Shown here: positions 25,337-33,906 of the stretch, piece after piece
How the letters are laid out: every line of letters starts with the position of its first letter
Position numbering within the stretch: position 1 is the stretch's first letter
DNA from: Burkholderiaceae bacterium
Lineage (GTDB): Bacteria; Pseudomonadota; Gammaproteobacteria; Burkholderiales; Burkholderiaceae_D
NCBI GenBank assembly: GCA_004298905.1
Contig: SCTK01000019.1
Coordinates: 62,001-126,000 of the forward strand
DNA: 64,000 bases
Direction of reading: 5' to 3'
Notes under the pieces: model-generated
What the model saw: only the letters and a program-made list of their open reading frames with translations
Told to the model about the DNA's origin: nothing
Database searches by the model: none
Made by a program: the position numbers and the translations under genes

Positions 25337-27181
25337 TTGATCCAGTTCCGCAATCTCACCCTCGCCCGTGGCGCGCGCCGCCTCATCATTGATGCTTCGA
25401 TGCAGATTCACCCCGGCTGGCGCGTTGGGGTCGTGGGGGCCAATGGCAGCGGCAAGTCGAGTTTGTTTTCCTTGTTGCGTGACGGGCTACATACCGATGC
25501 CGGGGATGTGTCGATTCCGGCCCATTGGACGATTGCTTCGGTGGCGCAGGAAACGCCGGCGCTGGCCACTGCGGCGGTGGACTATGTGCTGGACGGCGAT
25601 GCGGAATTGCGCCAGATCGAGCGCGCTCTGTTGCAAGCCGAAACCGACCACGATGGCCACATGATCGGCGAGTTGCACGGACGCTTGTCAGAGATCGACG
25701 GTTACAGCGCGCCCTCGCGTGCCGCCACGTTGCTGCACGGCCTCGGATTTTCCGATGCGGATTTCACCCGGCCGGTGTCGGATTTTTCCGGCGGCTGGCG
25801 CATGCGGCTGAATCTGGCGCAGGCGCTGATGTGCCGTTCCGATTTGTTGTTGCTCGATGAGCCGACCAATCACCTGGATCTGGATGCCGTCGTGTGGCTG
25901 GAGAAATGGCTGTCGAGTTATCGCGGCACCATGTTGCTGGTGTCGCACGACCGCGATTTTCTCGACGGCACGGTGACACACATCGCGCACTTGTACGATC
26001 AGCGGCTGACGCTGTATACCGGCAACTATTCTTCGTTTGAAGATCAACGCGCTTCGCAACTCGCCGTGCAACAGGCGATGTTTGAAAAGCAGCAGCGCGA
26101 AGTGGCGCATCTGACCAAATACATCGACCGCTTCCGTGCCCAGGCCACCAAGGCGCGCCAGGCGCAAAGCCGCATCAAGGCGCTGGCACGGATGGAAAAG
26201 ATGAGCGCGGCGCACGTCGATGCACCGTTCGATTTCATGTTTCCCGAACCGGCGCGCGCGCCCGATCCGCTGCTGGCGCTGGACAATGTGTGCCTGGGTT
26301 ATGACGACACGCTGATTATCGACACACTGAAACTCGATTTGCGTCCCGGCGCGCGCATCGGCCTGCTGGGCCCGAACGGCGCGGGCAAATCGACGCTGAT
26401 CAAGCATCTGGCCGGCGAACTCGCGCCGCTCACCGGTGTGCGCACCGAAGGCAAAGGCTTGATCGTCGGCTACTTCGCCCAGCATCAACTGGAACAACTG
26501 CGTCCCGACGAATCGCCGCTGCAACACTTGCAACGCATGGAGCCGCGCGTGCGCATGCAGGATCATCGCGACTATCTCGGCAGTTTCGATTTTCGCGGCG
26601 CGATGGCCGACGCGCCGATTGCGCCGCTCTCCGGCGGCGAAAAATCGCGCCTCGCCCTGGCGCTGCTGGTGCGTTGCCGCCCCAACCTTTTATTGCTGGA
26701 CGAGCCGACCAATCACCTCGATCTGGAAATGCGCCACGCGCTCACGAAGGCACTGGCCGAATACGAAGGCAGCATGGTGCTGGTGTCGCACGACCGCACG
26801 CTGCTGCGCATGACCTGCAACGATTTCATTCTGGTGGCCGACGGCCAGGCGCAACCCTTCGACGGCGATCTGGACGATTACCTGGTCTGGCTGACCGAAC
26901 GCAACGCCGCGCAAAACACGGCGCGTAATACCGCGCTCAAGGATGCGCGAAGTGCATCGACCGCAATGCCCGCCACGCCAGTACCGGAAAAGAAAATGGC
27001 GCAGTGGCAAAGCGAAAAAGCCGCGCTGGAACTTCAACTCGCCGACCCTGCGCTCTATGAAAAAGCGCAAGCCGCTGCCCTGCAAAGCACTACGCAACAA
27101 CAGGCCGCCTTGATGCAAAAACTGGAACAGGCAGAAGCGCGCTGGCTGGAGATTCACGAGCAGCTGGAAGTGAACGATTAG
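25337..27181 (+). CDS. ABC-F ATPase, YheS-like
   Basis: A 614-residue soluble protein with two ABC ATPase domains and no membrane segments. Domain 1 has Walker A GANGSGKSSLFSLL (about 34), signature VSDFSGGWRMRL and Walker B LLLLDEPTNHLDLDAVVWLE. The inter-domain linker (about 240-300) contains KYIDRFRAQATKARQAQSRI. Domain 2 has GPNGAGKSTLIKHL, APLSGGEKSRLAL and LLLLDEPTNHLDLEMRHAL. A charged coiled coil ends the protein. Sequence and order match the YheS group, which acts at the ribosome. The start is TTG at 25337, fixed by the typical N-terminus MIQFRNLTLARGARRL. Confidence 0.94.
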   Translation: MIQFRNLTLARGARRLIIDASMQIHPGWRVGVVGANGSGKSSLFSLLRDGLHTDAGDVSIPAHWTIASVAQETPALATAAVDYVLDGDAELRQIERALLQAETDHDGHMIGELHGRLSEIDGYSAPSRAATLLHGLGFSDADFTRPVSDFSGGWRMRLNLAQALMCRSDLLLLDEPTNHLDLDAVVWLEKWLSSYRGTMLLVSHDRDFLDGTVTHIAHLYDQRLTLYTGNYSSFEDQRASQLAVQQAMFEKQQREVAHLTKYIDRFRAQATKARQAQSRIKALARMEKMSAAHVDAPFDFMFPEPARAPDPLLALDNVCLGYDDTLIIDTLKLDLRPGARIGLLGPNGAGKSTLIKHLAGELAPLTGVRTEGKGLIVGYFAQHQLEQLRPDESPLQHLQRMEPRVRMQDHRDYLGSFDFRGAMADAPIAPLSGGEKSRLALALLVRCRPNLLLLDEPTNHLDLEMRHALTKALAEYEGSMVLVSHDRTLLRMTCNDFILVADGQAQPFDGDLDDYLVWLTERNAAQNTARNTALKDARSASTAMPATPVPEKKMAQWQSEKAALELQLADPALYEKAQAAALQSTTQQQAALMQKLEQAEARWLEIHEQLEVND

Positions 27182-27226
27182 GGTTTGTTGACAATTGAAT
27201 CGAAGTGGATGGATTGCGTCGATATA

Positions 27227-27325
27227 ACCGTTCGTGGTGAGTAGCGCAAAGCGCGTATCGAACCACCACGGTGCATCCTGCCCTTCGATACGCCTGAAAA
27301 ACACAGGCTACTCAGGGCGAACGGT
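27227..27325. repeat. Composite palindromic repeat
   Basis: Outer arms ACCGTTCG-tgg-TGAGTAGC and GGCTACTCA-ggg-CGAACGGT pair, and an inner pair GCGTATCGAA/TTCGATACGC lies between them. Such CGTTCG-x-GAG-x-TCGAA palindromes are common in proteobacterial genomes. It sits between two convergent genes and may also stop transcription. Confidence 0.65.
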
Positions 27326-27382
27326 GCATTTTTGAGTTCGGCAAACCATCAATTTATCGAACTCATTAATTATCAACAGACC

Positions 27383-28228
27383 CTAGTCCTTTTTGGCCTT
27401 GCCATTTTTCTTGACTGGCGCCATCTCGGCCGCGGCTTCGGCGGCTTTGACGTCGCGCACTTTTTCTACTTCTTCAAGAAAGCCGCGCAATAGCGGATCG
27501 CTGTCCATCAAGTCGCCACCGCCGGTGTGAAACTCGGGATGCCATTGCACGCCGACGACAAAACCGGCGCCCTTCCAGCGCACGCATTCGATGATGCCAT
27601 CATCGCCCACGGCTTCAACGGACAGATCCGAACCCAGCTTGTCGATGGCTTGATGGTGAATGCTGCTCACGCGCACCCGCTCGGTGTCGGGATAGCGTGC
27701 CGCCAGCCAGGTGTCGGGGTTGATGAGAATGTCGTGGCGATGCAGGTCATACAAGCCGTCGTCCACATGCTTGTGGGCGTCCGGCCGCTGCGTGGAAATA
27801 TCCTGATAGAGCGTGCCGCCCAGCGCGACGTTGATCAGTTGCAGGCCGCGGCACACACCCAGCACCGGCTTGCCCTGCGCGATGAATTCCCACAGCAGAT
27901 CGATCTCGTACAAATCGCGCACACGATCCCCGGCCCATTCGGGTTTGAGCACTTCGGCGCCGTAACTCATCGGACTGACGTCGGCACCGCCCTGCAATAC
28001 CAGACCATCGAGTTCGTTGACATAAGCCTTGGTGGAAATTTCGCGCCGCCCCAGGTCGCCATCGGCTTCGATGGTCGGCAGCATGAACATCAGCGCGCCG
28101 CGTCGCATCACCCAGTGGGCAATCGACTGCTCCAGATATTGCAGCGTCTTGCCGCGAAAGCCGAGCTCGGTCGGCGGCGCGTGCATCAGCCGGGCAGACA
28201 ATCCGATACGGAGGCGTTTTGTTTGCAT
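27383..28228 (-). CDS. Class I glutamine amidotransferase-like hydrolase (PuuD type)
   Basis: A 281-residue cytoplasmic enzyme resembling gamma-glutamyl-GABA hydrolases and related C26-family peptidases. The nucleophile elbow is KPVLGVCRGLQLINVALGG (cysteine about 124), and the histidine and glutamate are in VVGVQWHPEFH (about 228-231). An oxyanion-region motif LDGLVLQGGADVSP (about 73-86) is also typical. The last 35 residues are a Lys/Ala-rich tail not usual for the family. No putrescine-pathway genes are nearby; the next gene is a YbdK-type ligase, so the real substrate is uncertain. Confidence 0.85.
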   Translation of the reverse strand: MQTKRLRIGLSARLMHAPPTELGFRGKTLQYLEQSIAHWVMRRGALMFMLPTIEADGDLGRREISTKAYVNELDGLVLQGGADVSPMSYGAEVLKPEWAGDRVRDLYEIDLLWEFIAQGKPVLGVCRGLQLINVALGGTLYQDISTQRPDAHKHVDDGLYDLHRHDILINPDTWLAARYPDTERVRVSSIHHQAIDKLGSDLSVEAVGDDGIIECVRWKGAGFVVGVQWHPEFHTGGGDLMDSDPLLRGFLEEVEKVRDVKAAEAAAEMAPVKKNGKAKKD

Positions 28229-28277
28229 ATTGGATTACACAAATAACTGCAAAACTTTTTGCCACAGAGAAGAACAT

Positions 28278-28376
28278 TCCTCCCCCTTCAAGGGGGAGGC
28301 TAGGAGGGGGATGGGTTTCCTGCATGTAGCGACAAACCCCATCCCCACCCTAGCCCTCCCCTTGAAGGGGAGGGGA
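28278..28376. repeat. G/C-run palindromic repeat
   Basis: Two oppositely oriented copies of a unit of about 41 bp flank a short spacer; each unit contains CCCCCTTCAAGGGGG and a GGGGGATGGG-type tail. A related short form is at 54566-54588. It separates two minus-strand genes and is probably a mobile non-coding palindrome. Confidence 0.7.
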
Positions 28377-28403
28377 AAAATCTTCTCCGTGTTCTCTGCT
28401 CAA

Positions 28404-29519
28404 TCAGCCATGCCACAGCATCGCCTGCCGCCGCACGACTTCGGCCAGTGAATGCTCTTCCTGATGCAGCTGCAAGATCCATTGCGCATCGTTGCCGCGC
28501 GCGAGCATCTCTTCCTTGAGATTGGACAGCGCCCGATCCGATCCCAATTCGGCGGCGTGATTTTCCAGCGCGCGCAGCGTTTTCTTGATGTGATCGCGCA
28601 ATGGAATGTGCTCGCCCGTGCCCGGTTCGACGTAGGTGCCATCAAGCCCGAAGCGGCACGCCTGAAAGCGATTGAAGGTATAGACCAGGTAATCGTCTTC
28701 CTGCGGCACGAACGGACGCTCGATGGTGAGCCAGCGCGACAGCGCCTGAATGTAAGCAGCGATCTGGGCGGCTTTCTCAATCGTCAGCGGGGTATCCATC
28801 ACGCGCACTTCGATCGTGCCGAATTCAGGTTTGGGGCGAATGTCCCAGTAGAAATCTTTCATCCCCTGGACCACGCCCGTGCGCGTCATCTTGTCGAAGT
28901 ACACCTCGAAGTCCTGCCAGGTGAGTGCAAACGGCGCGCGCCCCGACAATGGAAAGGCAAACACGGAATTGAGCCGCGCCGAATTGAAACCGGTATTGAT
29001 CCCCTGCACGAACGGCGAGCTGGCCGACAGCGCTATGAAGTGCGGAATGTAGCGCGACAGACAATGCAGGAGATTGAGCGCGTGATCGGGGCCGGGGCAG
29101 CCGATATGCACGTGCTGGCCGAAGATGGTGAATTGCTTGGACAGGTAACCGTACAGCTCCGACAAATAATGAAAGCGCGGCGCATCGAAAATGCGCTGCT
29201 TGCTCCACTGCTGAAACGGATGCGTGCCGCCGCCGCTGATCATGACGTCGAGCTTGTCGGCACTTTGTTTGAGCACGCCGCGAATCTCGGTCAATTGCTC
29301 CACCACTTCGCCATAGGTGTTGCAAATGCCGGTCGAGATTTCGATCATGCTCTCGGTGATCTCCGGCTTGATCTCACCCGGATGCTGTTTCTTTTCCAGC
29401 AGGCGCAACAGATTTTTGGCGTTGGGGCTCAGATCGTAGTCGTGCGGATTGATGAGCTGCAATTCCAGCTCGACCCCCAGGGTCAGCGATTTGGATTGGG
29501 CAAAAGCTTCCAGCGGCAT
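28404..29519 (-). CDS. ybdK: Carboxylate-amine ligase, YbdK/GCS2 family
   Basis: A 371-residue ATP-dependent ligase related to glutamate-cysteine ligase type 2. Recognisable features are [20 protein letters not shown] near the start, [20 protein letters not shown] (about 46-65), HVHIGCPG (about 136) and [14 protein letters not shown] (about 232), which together make the metal/ATP site. In E. coli YbdK shows weak glutamate-cysteine ligase activity; the real role is unclear. The ATG at 29519 is followed by [10 protein letters not shown], a normal family start. A strong hairpin separates it from the antiporter gene. Confidence 0.9.
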   Translation of the reverse strand: MPLEAFAQSKSLTLGVELELQLINPHDYDLSPNAKNLLRLLEKKQHPGEIKPEITESMIEISTGICNTYGEVVEQLTEIRGVLKQSADKLDVMISGGGTHPFQQWSKQRIFDAPRFHYLSELYGYLSKQFTIFGQHVHIGCPGPDHALNLLHCLSRYIPHFIALSASSPFVQGINTGFNSARLNSVFAFPLSGRAPFALTWQDFEVYFDKMTRTGVVQGMKDFYWDIRPKPEFGTIEVRVMDTPLTIEKAAQIAAYIQALSRWLTIERPFVPQEDDYLVYTFNRFQACRFGLDGTYVEPGTGEHIPLRDHIKKTLRALENHAAELGSDRALSNLKEEMLARGNDAQWILQLHQEEHSLAEVVRRQAMLWHG

Positions 29520-29544
29520 GACTATCTCCTTGATCGATGAATAA

Positions 29545-29635
29545 TGACGCTCGCTGCGCTTTGCATGACGGCGCTACGCGCCTATGAAGTTTTCATAGGC
29601 GCGTAGCGCCGTCATGCGAAGCGTAGCAAGCGTCA
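29545..29635. repeat. Near-perfect 44-bp hairpin
   Basis: Arms 29545-29588 and 29592-29635 pair over 44 bp with only three mismatches and a 3-nt loop. The outer part reads TGACGC-x-TCGCTGCGCTTTGC, and the inner part GACGGCGCTACGCGCC pairs perfectly. The hairpin ends 4 bp before the stop codon of the antiporter gene, so that gene is transcribed towards it. Confidence 0.9.
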
Positions 29636-29639
29636 TGCT

Positions 29640-30839
29640 TCATGTGCCAATCTCGTCGACCCAGCGCAAAGCTTGACGCGTCAGGATCGGGCCCACCAAT
29701 TCGAGAACAGCCATGGCACCGAAAATGACCAGCCCGGCTTGCACATACAACGCGGGGAACAATTCCTGAAAATCGAAAGCAATCGCAAACGCCAACCCCG
29801 ACATGGGCGTCAATGCCAGGCCCAGCGCCAGGCCCTGCTTCAGGGTGATGCCGCTCGGCAGACTCATCAGCAATACGCCGCCCACCTTGGCCAGCAGGCG
29901 CACTCCCAGCACCGCAAAGCCGACGAACCCGCCCAGCATGAGCGCGCTCACATGCAAGGACATATTCGTCAGCACAAACATCAACATCACCAGCACCGCG
30001 CCCGCTGTGCCGAAATGCCGCGGCCACAGCAAGGGCCGATCCGACATGTGACGCAACAGAATGCCGGCCAGCAAGGGCACCAGCAGCGTGGACAACTTCG
30101 CCAGCGTCACCACCGAGATCACCACCAGCAAGAGCGCAAACAACAACACGGCGCCCTGCTGGTTGCGCAAATCGAATCTGCGGTTGAGAAAACGCACGCC
30201 TTGCGCCATCACCACAGCCAGCAGAAAGGAACCTGACACCAGATAAATCGGCAGCAGTGCCGCCGTCAGCACATCACCCCGAAACTGTTGCAGCATATAG
30301 GCGATCGCCAGCTTGCTGCCGAGCAGGACATACATCGCATTCAATGCGGTATGCAGCAGCAGGCGCTCGGTAATCTGGCCGCGCGCGCCCGACTCGGCCG
30401 TCACCCACAACACGGCGGCAGGCGACGTGCAAGCCGCAATACTGGAGACCGCCAGAATCACCGGCAACTTGTAACCGCAAAAATGCAGCAGCGCATAGAC
30501 GGCGGCGACAGTCAGCGCCGTCTCCAGCAGGCTGGACAACAACAACCAGGGATTGGCGCGCAGCCAGCGCAGGCTGACTCGGCTGCCCAGCTCGAACAAC
30601 AGCAGAGCCAGACCGATATCGACAATGATGCGCAAGGCATCCAGATGGCGCAGCACATCGACAGGAATATCCACCGCACCCGCGACCAGACCCACCAGCG
30701 CGTACCCGGCAATGCGCGGCATGCGCAGCAGACGAAACAGCACCTCACCGATCAAGGCCGCTGCCGCCAGGGCAATAGCCACATAAAAAAATCCATCGGG
30801 GGCCGGTGGCCAGTCAGGCAAGAATTGGGGGAACTGCAC
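29640..30839 (-). CDS. CPA2-family cation/proton antiporter
   Basis: A 399-residue inner-membrane protein of about 12 helices, with the Na+/H+ exchanger fold of the Kef/CPA2 type. Conserved-looking parts are LRMPRIAGYALVGLVAGAV (first discontinuous helix region), DIGLALLLFELGSRVSLRWL with the central aspartate and glutamate, and LTPMSGLAFAIAFDFQELFP late in the chain. No C-terminal TrkA-N or USP domain follows. The start is GTG at 30839 with AGGAG seven bases upstream; the frame runs open to 31007 through a repeat, and the ATG seen nearby is out of frame. The transported ion is not evident. Confidence 0.85.
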   Translation of the reverse strand: MQFPQFLPDWPPAPDGFFYVAIALAAAALIGEVLFRLLRMPRIAGYALVGLVAGAVDIPVDVLRHLDALRIIVDIGLALLLFELGSRVSLRWLRANPWLLLSSLLETALTVAAVYALLHFCGYKLPVILAVSSIAACTSPAAVLWVTAESGARGQITERLLLHTALNAMYVLLGSKLAIAYMLQQFRGDVLTAALLPIYLVSGSFLLAVVMAQGVRFLNRRFDLRNQQGAVLLFALLLVVISVVTLAKLSTLLVPLLAGILLRHMSDRPLLWPRHFGTAGAVLVMLMFVLTNMSLHVSALMLGGFVGFAVLGVRLLAKVGGVLLMSLPSGITLKQGLALGLALTPMSGLAFAIAFDFQELFPALYVQAGLVIFGAMAVLELVGPILTRQALRWVDEIGT

Positions 30840-30862
30840 GGCATGCTCCTGTCTTCGATTTA

Positions 30863-30992
30863 AGCCCCTCTCCCTCCGGGAGAGGGGTTGGGGTGAGGGC
30901 AAGCGGACTGAATTGGCACCTTCATCGGATCGCAGACCGTTGGCCCTCACCCGGCCCTGCGGGCCACCCTCTCCCGCTGATGCGGGCGAGGG
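30863..30992. repeat. Palindromic repeat before nadK
   Basis: The left unit (CCCTCTCCCTCCGGGAGAGG, then GGTTGGGGTGAGGGC) and the right unit (GCCCTCACCC and ACCCTCTCCC with an inserted GGCCCTGCGGGCC hairpin) are inverted copies. This CCCTCTCC/GGTGAGGG type is a very common dispersed repeat in Proteobacteria. It lies in the divergent gap between the antiporter gene and nadK. Confidence 0.75.
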
Positions 30993-31103
30993 TAACCTCC
31001 TCGCCAACCTTTTGTCCTACAGAAAACCTGAATGAACCATGAATAATTCAACCACAAAACAGCAAGGCTGGATTCGCCCGGCCAGCTATGCTCTAATCCA
31101 CGC

Positions 31104-32006
31104 ATGCAGAATATACGAATTCCCCCCAATGCAACCATTGCCCTGATCGGCAAATACAACGCACAAGGTATCCTTGAACCCTTGCGGGCGATTGCAGCCA
31201 TGCTGCTGCAGCGCGGCCACACGGTGCTGGTCGATCAAGCCACCGCCCAACATGGCGACCTGAGCCAATGCACCCCCGCCACACTGGATGAAATCGGCCA
31301 GCGCGCGCAACTGGCCGTGGTGGTCGGTGGCGACGGCACCTTGCTCGGCATCGCCCGCCAGCTCGCCCCGCATGCCGTGCCGCTGATCGGCATCAACCAG
31401 GGCCGCCTCGGTTTCATGACCGACATTCCGCTGGCGCAAGCCAACCAGGCCCTCCAGTCCATCCTCGACGGCCAGTACGAAGCCGAGCAGCGCACCATGC
31501 TGCACGCGCAAGTGGTACGCGACGAGCAGGAAATTTTTGCCAGCGTTGCGGTCAACGATGTCGTCGTCAGCCGTGGCTCCAACGGTGGTCTGGTGGAACT
31601 GTCGGTGGCCGTCAACGGACAGCCCATGACCACGCAGCGCGCCGACGGCTTGATCGTCGCCACGCCCACCGGCTCGACCGCCTATGCCTTGTCAGCGAGT
31701 GGGCCGATCCTGCATCCGCAACTGGCAGGACTGCTGCTGGTACCCATCGCCCCGCACGCCCTGACCAACCGGCCGATCGCTCTGCCCGATGACAGCCACA
31801 TCGAAATCACGATCCGCGGCGGCCGCGCCATCTCCGCGCATTTCGATATGCAGTCGTACACCGAAATTCAGGAAGGCGACCGCATCCGCGTCCAGCGTTC
31901 GCATCATCATGTGCGCCTGCTGCACCCCGTCGGCTACAACTACTTCGCCATGCTGCGCGAGAAGCTGCACTGGAATACCAGTCCGCTGCTCGATGCTGAA
32001 AAATAA
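31104..32006 (+). CDS. nadK: NAD kinase
   Basis: Phosphorylates NAD to NADP in the cytoplasm. The 300-residue protein has the family motif VVVGGDGTLLGIARQL (about 74-89, catalytic aspartate in GGDG), then LIGINQGRLGFMTDIP, the nucleotide-contact stretch VNDVVVSRGSNGGLVE, and the second signature ADGLIVATPTGSTAYALSAS (about 178-197). PIAPHALTNRPI follows, as in other NadK. Length is normal. recN lies downstream, an arrangement often seen in Betaproteobacteria; hrcA and a CIRCE element, often divergent there, are not present. Confidence 0.97.
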   Translation: MQNIRIPPNATIALIGKYNAQGILEPLRAIAAMLLQRGHTVLVDQATAQHGDLSQCTPATLDEIGQRAQLAVVVGGDGTLLGIARQLAPHAVPLIGINQGRLGFMTDIPLAQANQALQSILDGQYEAEQRTMLHAQVVRDEQEIFASVAVNDVVVSRGSNGGLVELSVAVNGQPMTTQRADGLIVATPTGSTAYALSASGPILHPQLAGLLLVPIAPHALTNRPIALPDDSHIEITIRGGRAISAHFDMQSYTEIQEGDRIRVQRSHHHVRLLHPVGYNYFAMLREKLHWNTSPLLDAEK

Positions 32007-32046
32007 ATTGGTTCATCACCACGGGACATGAGGAAAATCAAAAGCT

Positions 32047-32132
32047 GGACGCAGAGACCGCAGAGAAGCGCAAAGGCCGCAGAGAAAGACTTTCTCTGCG
32101 CTCTCTGCGTTTCCTCCGCGGTCTCTGCGTCC
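32047..32132. repeat. GCAGAGACC palindromic repeat
   Basis: GGACGCAGAGACCGC at the left and its reverse complement at the right end form arms around an inner CGCAGAGAAAG/CTTTCTCTGCG hairpin. CGCAGAGA-rich palindromes of this kind are widespread in bacterial genomes. It lies between nadK and recN. Confidence 0.7.
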
Positions 32133-32168
32133 CGCTTGAAGTTTTTTCCATAGTACAAAACCACAATC

Positions 32169-33818
32169 ATGCTGTTATCCCTCGCCATTCGCGACTTTGT
32201 CATCGTTGATCTACTTGAGCTGGATTTTTCCAGTGGCTTCACCGTCCTCTCCGGCGAAACCGGCGCAGGAAAATCCATTCTGATCGACGCGCTGTCACTT
32301 ACGCTCGGCGAACGTGCCGACACCAGTGTCATCCGTGAAGGCAGCAGCAAAGCCGACATCTGCGCCACCTTCGCCCTCCCCGCCACACTGACTGATTGGT
32401 TGCAGGAACAAGGCTTCGACGCTGAAGACGGCACCTTGCTCTTGCGCCGTGTGGTCGATTCCAGCGGCCGCTCCAAGGCCTACATCAACGGCGCGCCCGC
32501 CACGCTGACGCAGCTGCGCGAAGCAGGCGAATTCCTGGTCGATATTCACGGCCAGCACGCGCATCAATCGCTGCTGAAAAACGATGCCCAGCGGCAACTG
32601 CTCGACACGCATGCCGGTCTCGTCGAACTCGATCGTGAAGTCGGCCAGCATTTCCGCCACTGGCAACAACTCGCCAAACAAATCGAGCACCTGAAAACCA
32701 GCGCCGAAGCGCTGGAAAAAGAACGCGACCGCCTGCAATGGCAAGTTGAAGAACTCGAACTGCTGTCCCCGCAGCCGGGCGAATGGGACGAAGTGCAGAA
32801 CGAACACAAGCGCCTCGCCCACGCTGCCAGCCTGCTCGAAGGCGCGCAAACCGCCGTCAATACGCTGTCGGAAGACGACGGTGCCGCGCTCGAACAACTC
32901 GGCAGCCAGCTCGCCCGCCTGCAAAATCTTGCGCAATACGACACCGCCCTGCAGCCCGTGCTGGAAGCGCTCGAACCCGCCGAGATTCATCTGCAGGAAG
33001 CCGTGCACGCGCTCAACAAATATCTCGACCGCGCCGAACTCGATCCCGCCAGATTGCAGGAAGTCGAAAGCCGCGTCGAAGCCCTGCACAGCGCCGCGCG
33101 CAAATTCCGCGTCACGCCGGACGAACTGCCCGCCACACTCGAAACATTCCGCACCGAACTCGCCAGCCTGCAAGGCGCCAGCGACATGGCCGCACTCGAA
33201 GCGCAAGCCAAAGCCGCAGAAACCGCCTACCGCACCAGCGCCAAATCGCTCAGCCAGCAACGCAACAAAGCCGCGAAAGATTTGACCAAAGCCGTCACCG
33301 ACGCGATGCAAACCCTCAGCATGGCCGGCGGCCAATTCGTCGTCGCGCTCAACAGCTGCGAGCCCACCAACCACGGCCTAGAACAAATCGAATACCTCGT
33401 CGCCGGCCACGCCGGTGTCGCCCCACGCCCGCTGAACAAAGTCGCCTCCGGCGGCGAACTCGCCCGCATCAGCCTCGCCCTCTCCGTCATCACCAGCGCC
33501 GCCACCCCCGTCCCAACATTGATCTTCGACGAAGTGGACAGCGGCATCGGCGGCGGCGTCGCCGAAGTCGTCGGCAAATTGCTGCGCCAACTTGGGCAAA
33601 CGAGACAGGTGCTCTGCGTCACCCACCTGCCGCAGGTTGCCGCGCAAGGCGAGCATCATCTGGCAGTGAGCAAAAAAACTTCAGCCGAAGGCAAAACTCT
33701 CAGCCAAATCACGCCGCTGGATCGCAGCACGCGGGTGGATGAGATTGCGCGGATGCTGGGGGGGTTGGAGATTACCGATACGACGCGCAAGCATGCGCGC
33801 GAGATGTTGGCGCTTTGA
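32169..33818 (+). CDS. recN: DNA repair protein RecN
   Basis: An SMC-like ATPase of double-strand-break repair, 549 residues. Walker A is SGETGAGKSILIDALSLTLG (about 28-47); a long coiled coil (about 150-360) rich in Glu, Leu and Arg connects it to the C-terminal half. There the signature VASGGELARISLAL, Walker B TLIFDEVDSGIGGGVAEVVG and the D/H-loop LCVTHLPQVAAQGEHHLAV appear in order. Length is typical. No LexA box was noticed in the short upstream gap. Confidence 0.97.
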   Translation: MLLSLAIRDFVIVDLLELDFSSGFTVLSGETGAGKSILIDALSLTLGERADTSVIREGSSKADICATFALPATLTDWLQEQGFDAEDGTLLLRRVVDSSGRSKAYINGAPATLTQLREAGEFLVDIHGQHAHQSLLKNDAQRQLLDTHAGLVELDREVGQHFRHWQQLAKQIEHLKTSAEALEKERDRLQWQVEELELLSPQPGEWDEVQNEHKRLAHAASLLEGAQTAVNTLSEDDGAALEQLGSQLARLQNLAQYDTALQPVLEALEPAEIHLQEAVHALNKYLDRAELDPARLQEVESRVEALHSAARKFRVTPDELPATLETFRTELASLQGASDMAALEAQAKAAETAYRTSAKSLSQQRNKAAKDLTKAVTDAMQTLSMAGGQFVVALNSCEPTNHGLEQIEYLVAGHAGVAPRPLNKVASGGELARISLALSVITSAATPVPTLIFDEVDSGIGGGVAEVVGKLLRQLGQTRQVLCVTHLPQVAAQGEHHLAVSKKTSAEGKTLSQITPLDRSTRVDEIARMLGGLEITDTTRKHAREMLAL

Positions 33819-33906
33819 ATCTTTTCGGCATATTTCCGGAATTTCAGATCGTACATTTTCCCGAGCGAAACGATTAGACCTCTGTCTTAAATAATGGAGC
33901 TTATTA

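Noticed and set aside
30840-31103. CIRCE element or hrcA remnant upstream of nadK
   Set aside because: The gap holds only a common GC-rich palindrome; the CIRCE sequence is absent.
32133-32168. LexA box before recN
   Set aside because: No CTG-N10-CAG-type site could be seen in the short gap between the repeat and the start codon.
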